From the NCBI GenBank assembly GCA_947085255.1, contig CAMTVQ010000007.1, positions 1-34,802 of the forward strand: a stretch of DNA of 34,802 nucleotides, written 5' to 3'. The stretch's first letter is position 1, and each line of letters begins with the position of its first letter. Below the pieces are notes generated by a model. That model had not been told where the DNA came from, did not search any database, and worked only from the letters and a program-made list of their open reading frames with translations. This document shows positions 8,183 to 17,835 of this stretch, in pieces. The position numbers and the translations under genes were made by a program. This DNA comes from CAMTVQ01 sp947085255 (GTDB taxonomy: Bacteria; Bacteroidota; Bacteroidia; Sphingobacteriales; Sphingobacteriaceae).

Positions 8183-9706
8183 CTACGATAGTACCTGCAT
8201 ATCTGCCAAAATATCCTCTACATATTTTCGGCTATTGAATAGCTTGGGCACTTTGTGTTGCCCACCTAATTTGCCTTGCTTTTTCATCCAGTTGTAAAAA
8301 GTACCATCAGGAGCCATATTTACTTTTGGTAATAGCAACGCCATATCGTCTTTTCGCTTGGCTTCGTAATCAGAATTAGCGGCTTGTAGTGCACAATCGA
8401 GCACATGCGTAAACACGCTGATATCTGTAGGTGGGGTTTCAAACTCAATTATCCACTCGTGCCCACCTTTGCTATTTTGCTCTGAAAAATAGATAGGGCA
8501 TGCCGTATAATCGCGGATAGCTGCTTTAGTTACTTTACATGCTTCACGAATTGCATTTTCGGCATTTTCGATAATTACTTCTTCGCCAAAGGCATTAATA
8601 AAATGCTTGGTACGGCCTGTTATTTGTATCCGAAATGGATTTAATGAGGTGAATTTAATCGTATCACCTATCATATAACGCCACAAACCAGCATTGGTAC
8701 TAATCACCATTGCATAGTTCTTGTCTAACTCTACTTCTGTTAAATCCAAACTCTTAGGCTGCTCTTTCCCAACCTCTTCAAGAGGAATAAATTCGTAGTA
8801 AATACCATAATCGAGCATTAGCAACATTTGATTGGTATCGGCTAAGTCTTGTATGGCAAAAAAACCTTCCGAAGCATTATAGGTTTCTAAATAGTACATA
8901 TTCTTGTTAGGAATCAACTTTTTAAATTGTTCGCGATACGGCTCAAAGTTTACAGCGCCGTGTATGTACAATTCTAAATTGGGCCATACTTCCATTAAGT
9001 TTTTTTTGCCTGTAATTTCTAAAATGCGCTTGGCTAAAACGAGCGTCCAAGTAGGTACACCTGATATACTGGTTACATCTTCCAATATGGTTGCATGTGC
9101 CATCTGTTCAATTTTTTCTTCCCATCCATCCATTAAGGCTATGGAAATATCAGGAGTGCGTTGCATTTCTGCCCAAAAAGGGAGATTTTTTATCAATACA
9201 GCCGACAAGTCGCCGTAATAACTATCAACACTTAGTTGATTTACCTGATGGCTACCACCCATCACCAAACTTTTACCCGAAAACACTTGAGTATCGGGCC
9301 TATTGCTGCAGTAAATAGACAGCATATCTTTTCCCACATTAAAGTGGCATTCGTCTAATGATTCTTCGGTTACAGGTATAAACTTACTCTTATCGCTGGT
9401 GGTGCCTGATGATTTTGCGAACCACTTTACTTCAGACGGCCAGAGTATATTTTGCTCGCCTTTCATCATGCGCTCTATATGAGGCTTCAGACTATCATAA
9501 TCTTGTAGGGGAACACGCTTTTTAAACTCTTTAGTGGAGCTAATAGTGCGGTAATCATATTTTTTGCCCCACTCGGTGTAGCGTGCCTCAGTAATTAGGT
9601 TACTAAGCAGCTCTTCCTGCACTTCAAATGGATATTTCATAAACAGCTCAATCTGGTGACTGCGCTTTTTCATTACCCATGAAAATATAGAATTTATAAT
9701 TGGCAT
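8183..9706 (-). CDS. GH3-family adenylate-forming (acyl-acid amido synthetase-like) protein
   Basis: A 507-residue member of the GH3 family, ANL-like enzymes best known from plants, where they conjugate auxin or jasmonate with amino acids after adenylation. The AMP/ATP-binding loop is seen as KSSGTTSDKSKFIPVT (98-113), a second core motif as YNASEGFFA and a third as TNAGLWRYMIGDTIKF; the C-terminal hinge GRTKHFINAFGEEVI follows. Bacterial GH3 proteins are widespread in Bacteroidota and their substrate is mostly unknown. It is convergent with the ABC-F gene and lies downstream of tamB on the same strand with a 98-base gap, so co-transcription with tamB is possible. Confidence 0.85.
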   Translation of the reverse strand: MPIINSIFSWVMKKRSHQIELFMKYPFEVQEELLSNLITEARYTEWGKKYDYRTISSTKEFKKRVPLQDYDSLKPHIERMMKGEQNILWPSEVKWFAKSSGTTSDKSKFIPVTEESLDECHFNVGKDMLSIYCSNRPDTQVFSGKSLVMGGSHQVNQLSVDSYYGDLSAVLIKNLPFWAEMQRTPDISIALMDGWEEKIEQMAHATILEDVTSISGVPTWTLVLAKRILEITGKKNLMEVWPNLELYIHGAVNFEPYREQFKKLIPNKNMYYLETYNASEGFFAIQDLADTNQMLLMLDYGIYYEFIPLEEVGKEQPKSLDLTEVELDKNYAMVISTNAGLWRYMIGDTIKFTSLNPFRIQITGRTKHFINAFGEEVIIENAENAIREACKVTKAAIRDYTACPIYFSEQNSKGGHEWIIEFETPPTDISVFTHVLDCALQAANSDYEAKRKDDMALLLPKVNMAPDGTFYNWMKKQGKLGGQHKVPKLFNSRKYVEDILADMQVLS

Positions 9707-9804
9707 ATATACCTGTTACTAAATTTTAGGCGTGCTATTATGCTATTTTTTATCTGTTGCTTGCAAAAAGCAACCTATTAATAGCGGTATGCAATATGAA
9801 CAAT

Positions 9805-12800
9805 TTACGGCATAGGTTCTGGTTTTTCTTTTGGTTTTATGCGCCATAGTTTACGCCAAAATTCGCCAAAAGAATCAAACTCTGCACGATACAGTAAACC
9901 TAAACCTTGTACGTTTTGATTGCCCTGCGCACCAATTAATAAATCATTACTTACTGTTTTATTAAATGCCTTAGCTCTAAGATTTCCGTTTTTACTTATT
10001 TTATACTCTGCAGACACATCACCGGTAATGGTGTTGGACCGCTGAGTTGTAGTTGTTGTAGACGTAGATCTAGCATCTTCATAGGTAAGCACATTTCCGT
10101 TAATTACCACTCTATCGTCGAACAAACTAAGCGACCCACCCGCACCATTTAGCGAGTTAATATTGATGTCTAAACCTCTGTACACGGTAGAAGAAAGCCA
10201 ATTAGAAACCTGATTAGACAGCACCTCTACCCCGCCAGAAGCCGCACCCGACCCTGCATTAATATTACCTGTAAATCGGTTGGCAACCAATAAACTTAAC
10301 ACCTGTGTATTTACATTATCCTGATTATTGAGATATGCCGAAAGTTCATTTTTTATCTCGTTATTTCGTGGAAACTCTATACCAAAACTTATATCGGGGG
10401 CAAATAGCGAGTTTTGCATGGTAAGTCTGCACTCGGTGGCTACTCTGCGTGCCGAATCTGATTTGGTGATAGACCCTCTATATTCGGCAGCTTGATATAA
10501 GCCTATTATGGGTGCACTGGTTTGGTAAATAGCCGATATGTTTATTTGCGCTTCAAACGGATTGCCATTCCAGCGTACAGTACCGCCCTTTACTACCTTT
10601 AGGCGTTTGTTAATGAGGTTTTGTAAGGTAAATAAGTATTCTCCTTCGGTAATTTCGTAAGTGCCGTACATTTCAAAATCGCCAAGCGTATTTATTGCCA
10701 AGCGTAAATTGGCATTGCCTCTTCCCTTAATTAAATCGCCTACCTTTTCGTCGAAAATTAACTGCACCTGAGCATCTTCTGTTACATCTAAATCCAGATT
10801 AAGAGAAATACCTGTAAATTTATTTTTGGCATTTCCAGTCCACTTTAAGGTATCACCTGCTGCCTTAAACGTTATAAAATTTTGCTGTCCCAAGGTACCT
10901 TCATTACCCAAAGGAATAAAAAACTGTGTACCTCTTTTGGTAGTTGCCTCAATATTGATACGCATAGTACTTAGCGGACCAGTAAATCGGAATACACCTG
11001 AAGCTCGGGCGGTACCGTAATACGAGGCATTATCTAGCTTGGTAGTATTAAGACACAAGAAGTTAGTTGCCCGAAGCGCAACATTAAAGTATGGATTTTT
11101 GATATTATCTAAATCAATATCACCAGTAACTATGGCTTTGTTGCCTTGCGGGTCGGTTACGGTTAGTGATTTTAGCAGTATTTTATTGCTGGTAATAAAC
11201 ACATTATCATCAATGGTTAATCGATTTTTAAGATAATCTACCGTAAGTGCTACTTTATTAAACTTAATTACTCCATTTATTTGTGGTTTTGCAAAGCTAC
11301 CTGTAAGCTTTAGGGTTGCATCTGCCTGGCCAGCAATATCCGAAACAATACCTACTATAAATGGTTGCACAGCATTCAATTCCGTTTCCGTCATTTCAAT
11401 ATTTATGTCTAAATTTTGGTCACCCTTAGGATATATATTGCCATACAAATCCACTGTTTTTAAACTATTATTACTAATAGTTCCGGCAAATGAAACACGT
11501 TCTCGTTCGTTCCAAGTAGTACTTACAGCCACACTTTCGCCTATTTTGGTACCGTTGTACACCAAATTAGAAATAAAGGCCTTAGAAGTAAAACGTGGCT
11601 TATCCAACAGCGCATAAATATCAGCATCGGCATTTACGATACCAGCTAAGCTAATATTTAGTGGTTGTGTAAATTGGCTAAATGTTTTCAAATCCAAATT
11701 TTGGAGTTTTATTTTGAGCCCTTCAGTTACGCTTTTAGAAATAACACCCTGCACTTGTATCTCTTGGTTCGTATTTTTTAAGGAGAAATTCTGAATATTC
11801 ACACGCTCTTTGCCAACACTTACGCTAAATGCTTCTTTTATCGCCCATGCTTCTCTGTTTAAATACAATTCGGAAGGGAGTATCCGAAGCACAAACGAGT
11901 CGGTACTAAAAGCTATCTTTCCATTCAAATCCAATTGATTACGCGCTGAATAATCTGCTAATTTTACGTTGAACTGAAGTTCATTTTTTGCAATACTATT
12001 CGACATATTGATATTATTTATCAATACCGAATCTCGCTGCAAGAGCGTATTACAGCCAATATTAATGTCAAGTCTGCTCGCTGAGTTCTCTTGATCGACA
12101 ACAATACCACGGAATGAAAAGTCGCGATAATCTAGTTGTTTGAGTTCGCCTGTAACTCTTAGAGAAGCTTCGTCGGAATTAAAAGCACCTCTAAATTGAT
12201 TATTACCCCCAATTTTTATTTCCGGGAAAAATAACTCGGTAATAGGATTGGTATTTTTTAACGTTACCAAAAAGCTAAAATTTTGTGCATTTATAGCCTT
12301 AATAGTTCCCCAAGAATACGCTGGCACATAGGTTTGCAGCACTCTTTTTGCTGCTGACACGATAGTTCTGAAATCGTATATCCCTTTTATAGAAACATCG
12401 GCAATGGAAGACGTAAGTGTGAGTTGTTTTTGTGCTCCCAAGTCTTCCGAAACCAAGTTTACTTGCTCTAATCGATACTCTTTTTCAGGTGTTTCAACTC
12501 GTAAATTAGCTAAGCTAATGCTGCCCAACAATGAATTAAGATTAATACCCGTGATATTGATAGCTACATCTGTACTTAGTACCAGTGGTTTGCTATACAA
12601 ATTTAAAGCCTGCACATTTGCCTTCCTGATAGTAGATACAAAGGCAAAAACAGGCTCTTTATTATTCAAATCAATTGTTCCATCAAAATATAATCCAATA
12701 TTTTTATCATCAATATTTACCGAACCCGAAAAGAGTTTTCTATCTAACAATCCCTGTATCACAATATTTTGATAGGTATAGTTATTAAGAGTTGCTTTAT

Positions 12801-14148
12801 GGACATCTATGAGTACATTTTCATGCAATTTATTTATATCAAACCCACGACCAGAAAATTGTGCTTCAGCTGTAATTTTACCAATGTATTTTTCGGCATC
12901 CAGTAATTTACCTACATCTAATGCTTCGGTATTAATAAAGGCATCGTACTCGGGCTGCTTTCCTTTTACCAATTTCATACTGCCATCAATATCCAAATTA
13001 CCTACATCAGTAACAAGATTTGCCTTTGCTTTAAAATCGGTGTAATAGCCTTTAAAATTTCCCTTTACATACACCTCTCCTACTTTATTGAATAGAGCAG
13101 GCAACACTACTTTACTTGATGAAATTTGATTGATAATTGCCGTTGCATCTGCTTTATTGCTATGCAATTCCTTTATCTGTATATCCATCCAAAGATTTTT
13201 TACTTCTGGTAATCCTTTGAGTGTAAAACTGGTAGAAATGTAGGTAGACCCTGCGGTACTTATTCTCAGCCCTTCACTTTTTAGATTACGCAATGGCCCG
13301 TACACTACCCCGTCTGCAGTTACCGACGATTTAATACGCTCCAGTGCAACAGCAAAAAAAACAATATCGCTGGCAGCTATGGTTGCATTCTCGAGACTTG
13401 CATAAAATCGCACCTCATCAAAAAACTTACTAAATGCGTCCCAACCTGTATACTTCATAGAAAAATAGCGCCGAAGCGTACTTTTAGGCATTCGGATATA
13501 CAGATTTTTTGCTTCTACTTCTTGGTTGTTTACCTTTACTTGTGCAACTAGTTCTTGCACGCTAAACCCGCTTTTTTCGTAGAGGCTTGCAGACAATATA
13601 TCTGCCCGAATATTTCCACTTTTTACCTGTATGTCAACTGCTTCTATATTAAGTTTACTTACGTCCAAATCATCAAAATTCACACTTCCCTTTTTCGCAT
13701 TTGGCCTGTTGTAATCTTTATAGCGAAAGCTGCTTTCTTTAATAGTGAGCGTTTTTACCCCTGCCAAAAAATCTTTTGTACTCTTAGTGGTATCACCCGA
13801 ACTAAAATAGTTCAGTATAAAATCCATATTAGTAGCAGTAGCGCCCTTCTGCTTTTTTAAGAAGAAACTGGCTCTATTAATACTTACAACTCCCAATTGT
13901 AGGTTATTGGTAATTTTAGTGAACGAACGATAGCTTACACCTAATCTACCGATATAGGCTAGCGTATCAGTTTGAAGATCCTCTACATACAGCTTTTCCA
14001 ACACCAGTGTGCCCGGAAAATCGATATCGACGCCGCCTATGGTAATGGTTGTACCTAATTCACCAGAAAAATACCCTGCTAATTTCTGAGCAGCCCATGT
14101 TTGTACACCTTTAGTGCGCAACAAGGCATACAGCGACAGCAACAGCAT
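9805..14148 (-). CDS. tamB: TamB-like translocation/assembly module protein
   Basis: A very large (1447 residues from this ATG) AsmA/TamB-type protein: an N-terminal membrane anchor, a long beta-rich body thought to form a hydrophobic groove across the periplasm, and the conserved TamB C-terminal domain (formerly DUF490), here roughly 980-1400 with FKAAGDTLKWTGNAKNKFTG, GRGNANLRLAINTLGDFEMYG and SLFDDRVVINGNVLTYED. TamB proteins carry lipids or assist outer membrane assembly. The ATG at 14148 cuts the anchor in half: in-frame codons upstream extend it with K-R-A-I-K-I-I-L-I-V-I-I-S-I-L, but no ATG, GTG or TTG exists there; an ATT at 14199-14197 would give an ideal N-terminus. True start is therefore uncertain. 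Confidence 0.88.
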   Translation of the reverse strand: MLLLSLYALLRTKGVQTWAAQKLAGYFSGELGTTITIGGVDIDFPGTLVLEKLYVEDLQTDTLAYIGRLGVSYRSFTKITNNLQLGVVSINRASFFLKKQKGATATNMDFILNYFSSGDTTKSTKDFLAGVKTLTIKESSFRYKDYNRPNAKKGSVNFDDLDVSKLNIEAVDIQVKSGNIRADILSASLYEKSGFSVQELVAQVKVNNQEVEAKNLYIRMPKSTLRRYFSMKYTGWDAFSKFFDEVRFYASLENATIAASDIVFFAVALERIKSSVTADGVVYGPLRNLKSEGLRISTAGSTYISTSFTLKGLPEVKNLWMDIQIKELHSNKADATAIINQISSSKVVLPALFNKVGEVYVKGNFKGYYTDFKAKANLVTDVGNLDIDGSMKLVKGKQPEYDAFINTEALDVGKLLDAEKYIGKITAEAQFSGRGFDINKLHENVLIDVHKATLNNYTYQNIVIQGLLDRKLFSGSVNIDDKNIGLYFDGTIDLNNKEPVFAFVSTIRKANVQALNLYSKPLVLSTDVAINITGINLNSLLGSISLANLRVETPEKEYRLEQVNLVSEDLGAQKQLTLTSSIADVSIKGIYDFRTIVSAAKRVLQTYVPAYSWGTIKAINAQNFSFLVTLKNTNPITELFFPEIKIGGNNQFRGAFNSDEASLRVTGELKQLDYRDFSFRGIVVDQENSASRLDINIGCNTLLQRDSVLINNINMSNSIAKNELQFNVKLADYSARNQLDLNGKIAFSTDSFVLRILPSELYLNREAWAIKEAFSVSVGKERVNIQNFSLKNTNQEIQVQGVISKSVTEGLKIKLQNLDLKTFSQFTQPLNISLAGIVNADADIYALLDKPRFTSKAFISNLVYNGTKIGESVAVSTTWNERERVSFAGTISNNSLKTVDLYGNIYPKGDQNLDINIEMTETELNAVQPFIVGIVSDIAGQADATLKLTGSFAKPQINGVIKFNKVALTVDYLKNRLTIDDNVFITSNKILLKSLTVTDPQGNKAIVTGDIDLDNIKNPYFNVALRATNFLCLNTTKLDNASYYGTARASGVFRFTGPLSTMRINIEATTKRGTQFFIPLGNEGTLGQQNFITFKAAGDTLKWTGNAKNKFTGISLNLDLDVTEDAQVQLIFDEKVGDLIKGRGNANLRLAINTLGDFEMYGTYEITEGEYLFTLQNLINKRLKVVKGGTVRWNGNPFEAQINISAIYQTSAPIIGLYQAAEYRGSITKSDSARRVATECRLTMQNSLFAPDISFGIEFPRNNEIKNELSAYLNNQDNVNTQVLSLLVANRFTGNINAGSGAASGGVEVLSNQVSNWLSSTVYRGLDININSLNGAGGSLSLFDDRVVINGNVLTYEDARSTSTTTTTQRSNTITGDVSAEYKISKNGNLRAKAFNKTVSNDLLIGAQGNQNVQGLGLLYRAEFDSFGEFWRKLWRIKPKEKPEPMP

Positions 14149-14201
14149 AAGTATGCTGATGATGACAATCAGAATTATTTTAATAGCGCGTTTGATAATG
14201 G

Positions 14202-14209
14202 TATTTTTG
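14202..14209 (+). promoter_or_regulatory. Candidate -7 box for tsaD in the very short divergent gap
   Basis: TATTTTTG fits TAnnTTTG and ends 20 bases before the tsaD GTG. No TTG lies at the expected distance upstream. It would overlap the 5' end of tamB if tamB starts at the upstream ATT. Confidence 0.3.
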
Positions 14210-14229
14210 TAAACTAATTATAAAAAATC

Positions 14230-15231
14230 GTGTCAATTATTCTAGGTATCGAATCTTCTTGTGATGAAACTGCTGCTGCTGTTTGTATAGACGGTAAAAT
14301 ATGCTCGAATATTATTGCCACACAAACCATTCATCAACAATATGGCGGCGTAATTCCCGAAGCAGCCTCCCGTTTACACCAACAAAATATTGTACCTGTT
14401 GTGCACGAAGCTTTAAAACAAGCAAAAGTACGCAAAAATGACGTTGATGTGATAGCTTATACTCAAGGACCAGGCTTATTAGGTGCCTTATTGGTAGGTG
14501 CTTCCTTTGCTAAAGGATTAGCATTGGCGCTAAACAAACCGTTAATCGGTATTAACCACATGCAGGCGCATATTATGGCTCATTTTATTGACGAGCCAAA
14601 GCCTGCTTTTCCATTTTTGTGCCTTACCGTATCTGGCGGGCATACCCAAATTGTACAGGTAAACAGTTACTTTGATATGCAAGTACTCGGGCAAACTACC
14701 GACGATGCTGCTGGCGAAGCCTTTGACAAGGCTGCCAAAATACTTGGTTTGCCTTACCCTGGTGGACCATTAATTGATAAGTATGCCAAACTAGGCAACC
14801 CGCATGCTTTTGCATTTCCACAAACCAATATGCCTGCGCTTGATTTTAGTTTTAGTGGACTAAAAACTTCTTTTCTGAACCTTGTTACCAAACAGTGTCA
14901 GCAGAATCCCGATTTCATTACCGCAAATTTGCATGATTTGGCTGCTTCTATACAACAGGCTATTATTGCCTCACTTATAAACAAATTAAAGCAAGCCATA
15001 CAACAAACAGCAATTACGCAAATAGCTATAGCAGGTGGCGTATCTGCAAACAGCGGCTTACGCGCAGCTATACAACAATTAGCTACCGAGCAAGCACTCG
15101 AAGTTTTTATTCCAAAATTTGAGTATTGCACCGATAATGCTGCTATGATAGCTATTGCAGGACATTACCATCACCTGCATCATAAATATAGTACACAAAG
15201 CGATAGTAGCTACGCTAAAAACAGGTTATAA
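14230..15231 (+). CDS. tsaD: tRNA N6-adenosine threonylcarbamoyltransferase TsaD
   Basis: TsaD transfers the threonylcarbamoyl group to A37 of ANN-decoding tRNAs (t6A). The 333 residues begin with the invariant ILGIESSCDET (4-14), so the GTG at 14230 is the right start although no ATG precedes it. Metal-binding histidines are His110 and His114 in GINHMQAHIMAH, with the third ligand Asp302 in YCTDNAA. Further family marks are YTQGPGLLGALLVGASFAKG and SFSGLKTS. It is divergent from tamB with a gap of 81 bases or less. A terminator-like stem follows but its T-run serves the opposite strand. Confidence 0.96.
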   Translation: MSIILGIESSCDETAAAVCIDGKICSNIIATQTIHQQYGGVIPEAASRLHQQNIVPVVHEALKQAKVRKNDVDVIAYTQGPGLLGALLVGASFAKGLALALNKPLIGINHMQAHIMAHFIDEPKPAFPFLCLTVSGGHTQIVQVNSYFDMQVLGQTTDDAAGEAFDKAAKILGLPYPGGPLIDKYAKLGNPHAFAFPQTNMPALDFSFSGLKTSFLNLVTKQCQQNPDFITANLHDLAASIQQAIIASLINKLKQAIQQTAITQIAIAGGVSANSGLRAAIQQLATEQALEVFIPKFEYCTDNAAMIAIAGHYHHLHHKYSTQSDSSYAKNRL

Positions 15232-15263
15232 AAAAACTGCTCCAAATTTATAATTTGGAGCAG
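15231..15263 (-). terminator. Rho-independent terminator of the acyl-ACP desaturase gene
   Basis: CTGCTCCAAATT (15237-15248) and AATTTGGAGCAG (15252-15263) form a 12-bp perfect stem with a 3-base loop. The A-run at 15231-15236 becomes a T-run on the minus strand immediately after the stem, which is the classic order for the leftward desaturase gene ending at 15293. It may also stop tsaD transcripts. Confidence 0.85.
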
Positions 15264-15292
15264 CAATTAAAAGCCATTAGCCATGAACACTA

Positions 15293-16270
15293 TTAATGTA
15301 TCCAGCTAAATTCGTATTGTAAATGAGGAGTACGTAAGCGTTCTGCTACGCGTTCCAATCTGGCTGGCAGGTTGATTACATAATCACGAGCACGTTTACC
15401 TGCATCATCTAATCCTTCCAATTCGGTAATTTTCCAGTCCTCTATTAATCCTTTAAGGATATCTGTATAGTCGTATGCTGTATATACACCTAAGCGCTGT
15501 GCAGCATCGGTAAAATGACCAAATGTTTGACCAATGGTAATACCCATTTCACGTAAATAATGTGCCGGCATTACTATTTTTTTGCGCATCATATCTTCAA
15601 ACGCCAACATCATTTCGTTAGGGTCTATCTCGAAAATCTGACTTACAAATGATTTGTATGCCTTAGCATGACGTGCTTCATCAGAAGCAATCATTCCACA
15701 CATTTTAGCCAATTGAACATCACCTTGTTCCTTTGCAAACTGGGCTACCCTGCGGTGCGAAATATTAGTAGCTATTTCTTGAAAACTAGTATATATAAAG
15801 CTACGGTATGGATCATTATCTGTCTGTATATCAAACCCATCAGCAATAAGATACTGTGTAGACACTTCCATTTTGTGCATATCTACTCTACCAGAGAGGT
15901 ATAAATATTTGTGCAACAAATCACCATGTCGGTTTTCTTCTGCCGTCCAACCGCGTATCCACTTCATCCATCCGCCTTTTTCGTCGCGTGACACATCATG
16001 AATAGACATTAACCATGATTCGTAAGTAGGCAATGCTTCTTCTGTAATGGTATCTCCTACTAAAACAGCTACTAAATCGTAAGACAATTCTTTAGCACGT
16101 TCCTGCAGCTCGCGAATTTCATCGAAAAATCCAGGCTTGCTCGCATCTGGCAATAAATCAGATGGCTGCCAATTTTCCTCAATAGGCTTTAAATGCTCAT
16201 CTGCAGAGGAGTATAAACAACTCTCCAAATGCTTCATCACTTCTACACGGGGTATGGGGAATAGCTTCAT
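15293..16270 (-). CDS. Soluble acyl-[acyl-carrier-protein] desaturase
   Basis: A 325-residue di-iron enzyme of the plant-type stearoyl-ACP desaturase family, which puts a cis double bond into ACP-bound saturated acyl chains using O2 and ferredoxin. The ligand set is visible: Glu77/78 in GDTITEEALPTY, Glu112 and His115 in EENRH, Glu165 in SFQE, Glu198 and His201 in DEARH. The blocks around WTAEENRHGDLL, KYLYLSGRVDM and MRKK..MPAH are, from memory, strikingly like castor bean delta-9 desaturase. It implies aerobic synthesis of unsaturated fatty acids. It has its own -7 box upstream and terminator downstream, so it is probably monocistronic. Confidence 0.92.
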   Translation of the reverse strand: MKLFPIPRVEVMKHLESCLYSSADEHLKPIEENWQPSDLLPDASKPGFFDEIRELQERAKELSYDLVAVLVGDTITEEALPTYESWLMSIHDVSRDEKGGWMKWIRGWTAEENRHGDLLHKYLYLSGRVDMHKMEVSTQYLIADGFDIQTDNDPYRSFIYTSFQEIATNISHRRVAQFAKEQGDVQLAKMCGMIASDEARHAKAYKSFVSQIFEIDPNEMMLAFEDMMRKKIVMPAHYLREMGITIGQTFGHFTDAAQRLGVYTAYDYTDILKGLIEDWKITELEGLDDAGKRARDYVINLPARLERVAERLRTPHLQYEFSWIH

Positions 16271-16296
16271 TATTAAAAAATAAAAAAATATGAGAA

Positions 16297-16304
16297 CAAA
16301 GATA
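16297..16304 (-). promoter_or_regulatory. TAnnTTTG -7 box of the desaturase gene
   Basis: On the minus strand TATCTTTG (16304-16297) lies 26 bases before the desaturase ATG. A TTTG at 16339-16336 is too far (31 bp) to be the standard -33 element. Confidence 0.5.
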
Positions 16305-16375
16305 CGCTAAATAAGGTAAAGTTGTGTTCTTTTGCCAAATCTACTTGCTTGTAACAGAGCCTTTAGCTTAAACTC

Positions 16376-16945
16376 ATGTTGAACATCCTGTTAATAGACA
16401 ATTACGACTCCTTTACTTATAACTTAATGCATGTACTACAAAAGGCAAGCACGTGCAAAATAACAGTAGTTAGAAATGATGCTATTGCTATAGCTGCTAT
16501 TGCTAAGTACGACAAGATAGTACTTTCTCCAGGACCGGGATTACCAAAAGATGCAGGTATTATGCCTCAATTATTACAGCACTATGCCAGCACAAAACCG
16601 ATACTTGGCGTGTGCTTGGGCATGCAAGCTATTGGCGAGTTTTATGGCGCATCGCTTAGTAATTTATCACAAGTGCACCATGGAGTAGCCTCTCTTACAA
16701 CAGTAGTAGCTAATGATATTTTATTTAAAAACATACCAAGTACTTTCAATACAGGAAGATACCATTCTTGGGTAATTAATCCAGCTACTATACCTGATAC
16801 GCTTACCGTTACAGCAATAAGTCCACAGAGCGATATTATGGCCATACGCCACAAGCAATTAGACGTTTGTGGAGTACAGTTTCACCCCGAATCTATCTTA
16901 ACTGAGCACGGCGAGCAATTATTGAAGAACTGGGTGGAGTATTAG
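16376..16945 (+). CDS. Class I glutamine amidotransferase of anthranilate / aminodeoxychorismate synthase
   Basis: A 189-residue glutaminase subunit (TrpG/PabA family) that supplies ammonia to a chorismate-using partner. It has the N-terminal LLIDNYDSFTYNL (5-17), the oxyanion region SPGPGLPKDAGI (51-62), the nucleophile Cys80 in GVCLGMQ, and His170/Glu172 in VQFHPES. No trpE or pabB is nearby, so tryptophan versus folate use cannot be decided; Bacteroidota often use one shared subunit. It converges on the Usp gene with only two bases between stop codons and no terminator. Confidence 0.9.
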   Translation: MLNILLIDNYDSFTYNLMHVLQKASTCKITVVRNDAIAIAAIAKYDKIVLSPGPGLPKDAGIMPQLLQHYASTKPILGVCLGMQAIGEFYGASLSNLSQVHHGVASLTTVVANDILFKNIPSTFNTGRYHSWVINPATIPDTLTVTAISPQSDIMAIRHKQLDVCGVQFHPESILTEHGEQLLKNWVEY

Positions 16946-16947
16946 TG

Positions 16948-17823
16948 CTAATACACCGTAGCTTCTGTAATCGAAAAAATGCCTGCCACTGGATTTACAC
17001 ACATTACTGGAACTTGTAAATCATTATTGATAATTTTTTCCTCCTCTTTACCAATAATAAATTCGGTTACGCTTTTACCAGAAGTGGTAACTATTACGAC
17101 TAAATCGGCTTCATGTAATGCTGTAAACTTAATCAGTTGATCTGCAAAACTCCCATCATTAGGGTCAAAGGCAGTACTGCTACATGCAATTCCGTTTTCT
17201 TTGAAGTGCCTTTCGGCATGAAAAACATTCAATTTTACATGATTTTGTAAGTACTCATCTGTTTCTGTTCGGCTATAAATAAGCACCTCGGCATTAAACT
17301 GTACAGCCATTTTAATAGTTGGCCATAATTTGTGCTTGCTTTCTGCAGCTGCCTCTACTGGAAATATAATTTTCTTGTACCCATGTGGGCTAATGTGCTT
17401 TTTCTGGGTAACTATAGTAGGGCAATGCGACGAGGTAATTACCTTAATAGCAAAAGACCCTAACAGCTTTTGTTCTAATCCTACCACTCCATGAGTGCCC
17501 ATTACCTGCCATACCGAACCAAGTTGTTTACCTGTTTCCTCAATATCTTTAAATATGCTCCCTTCTACCAGATTGTAACTACATTTTAGTCCATCTGCTG
17601 TGGCAATACGCTCGCACTCATCCAACAATTGCTCCTCTATATCTGCCGCTATTTTCCCTTCCTTTTTCAATTTGTCTTTAGACGTTGCATCTAGCACATG
17701 CACTAAACTTATTTCATGTCCTCCCGCTTTTGCGATGCTTATAGCATGATTGATGGCGCAATCAGATGCCTCTGTAAAATCTACTGGTACCAATACCACA
17801 TTGTTATGCTTCAGCTTTTCCAT
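16948..17823 (-). CDS. Tandem universal stress protein (two Usp domains)
   Basis: A 291-residue cytosolic protein with two UspA-like halves. Half one runs from NNVVLVPVDFTEASDCAINH (7-26) to a well kept nucleotide-binding loop GTHGVVGLEQKLLGS followed by HCPTIV, so it probably binds ATP. Half two starts near KKIIFPVEAA and ends VVIVTTSGKSVTEFIIG...VPVMCVNP; its loop is degenerate. It is the third gene of the leftward cyclase-HD-Usp run, beginning 12 bases after the HD gene. Usp proteins respond to starvation and redox stress and some bind cAMP; cAMP binding here would be a guess from context. Confidence 0.88.
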   Translation of the reverse strand: MEKLKHNNVVLVPVDFTEASDCAINHAISIAKAGGHEISLVHVLDATSKDKLKKEGKIAADIEEQLLDECERIATADGLKCSYNLVEGSIFKDIEETGKQLGSVWQVMGTHGVVGLEQKLLGSFAIKVITSSHCPTIVTQKKHISPHGYKKIIFPVEAAAESKHKLWPTIKMAVQFNAEVLIYSRTETDEYLQNHVKLNVFHAERHFKENGIACSSTAFDPNDGSFADQLIKFTALHEADLVVIVTTSGKSVTEFIIGKEEEKIINNDLQVPVMCVNPVAGIFSITEATVY

Positions 17824-17835
17824 ATATTTTTTATT

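Noticed and set aside
9756..9774. GTTGCTT/AAGCAAC hairpin between tamB and the GH3 gene as a tamB terminator
   Set aside because: The stem is only 7 bp and is not followed by a T-run on the minus strand, so it was not called.
14210..14236. TTGACA and TATAAT-like words in the tamB-tsaD gap as a sigma70-type promoter
   Set aside because: The spacing is about half of what is needed and this organism shows TAnnTTTG-type promoters.
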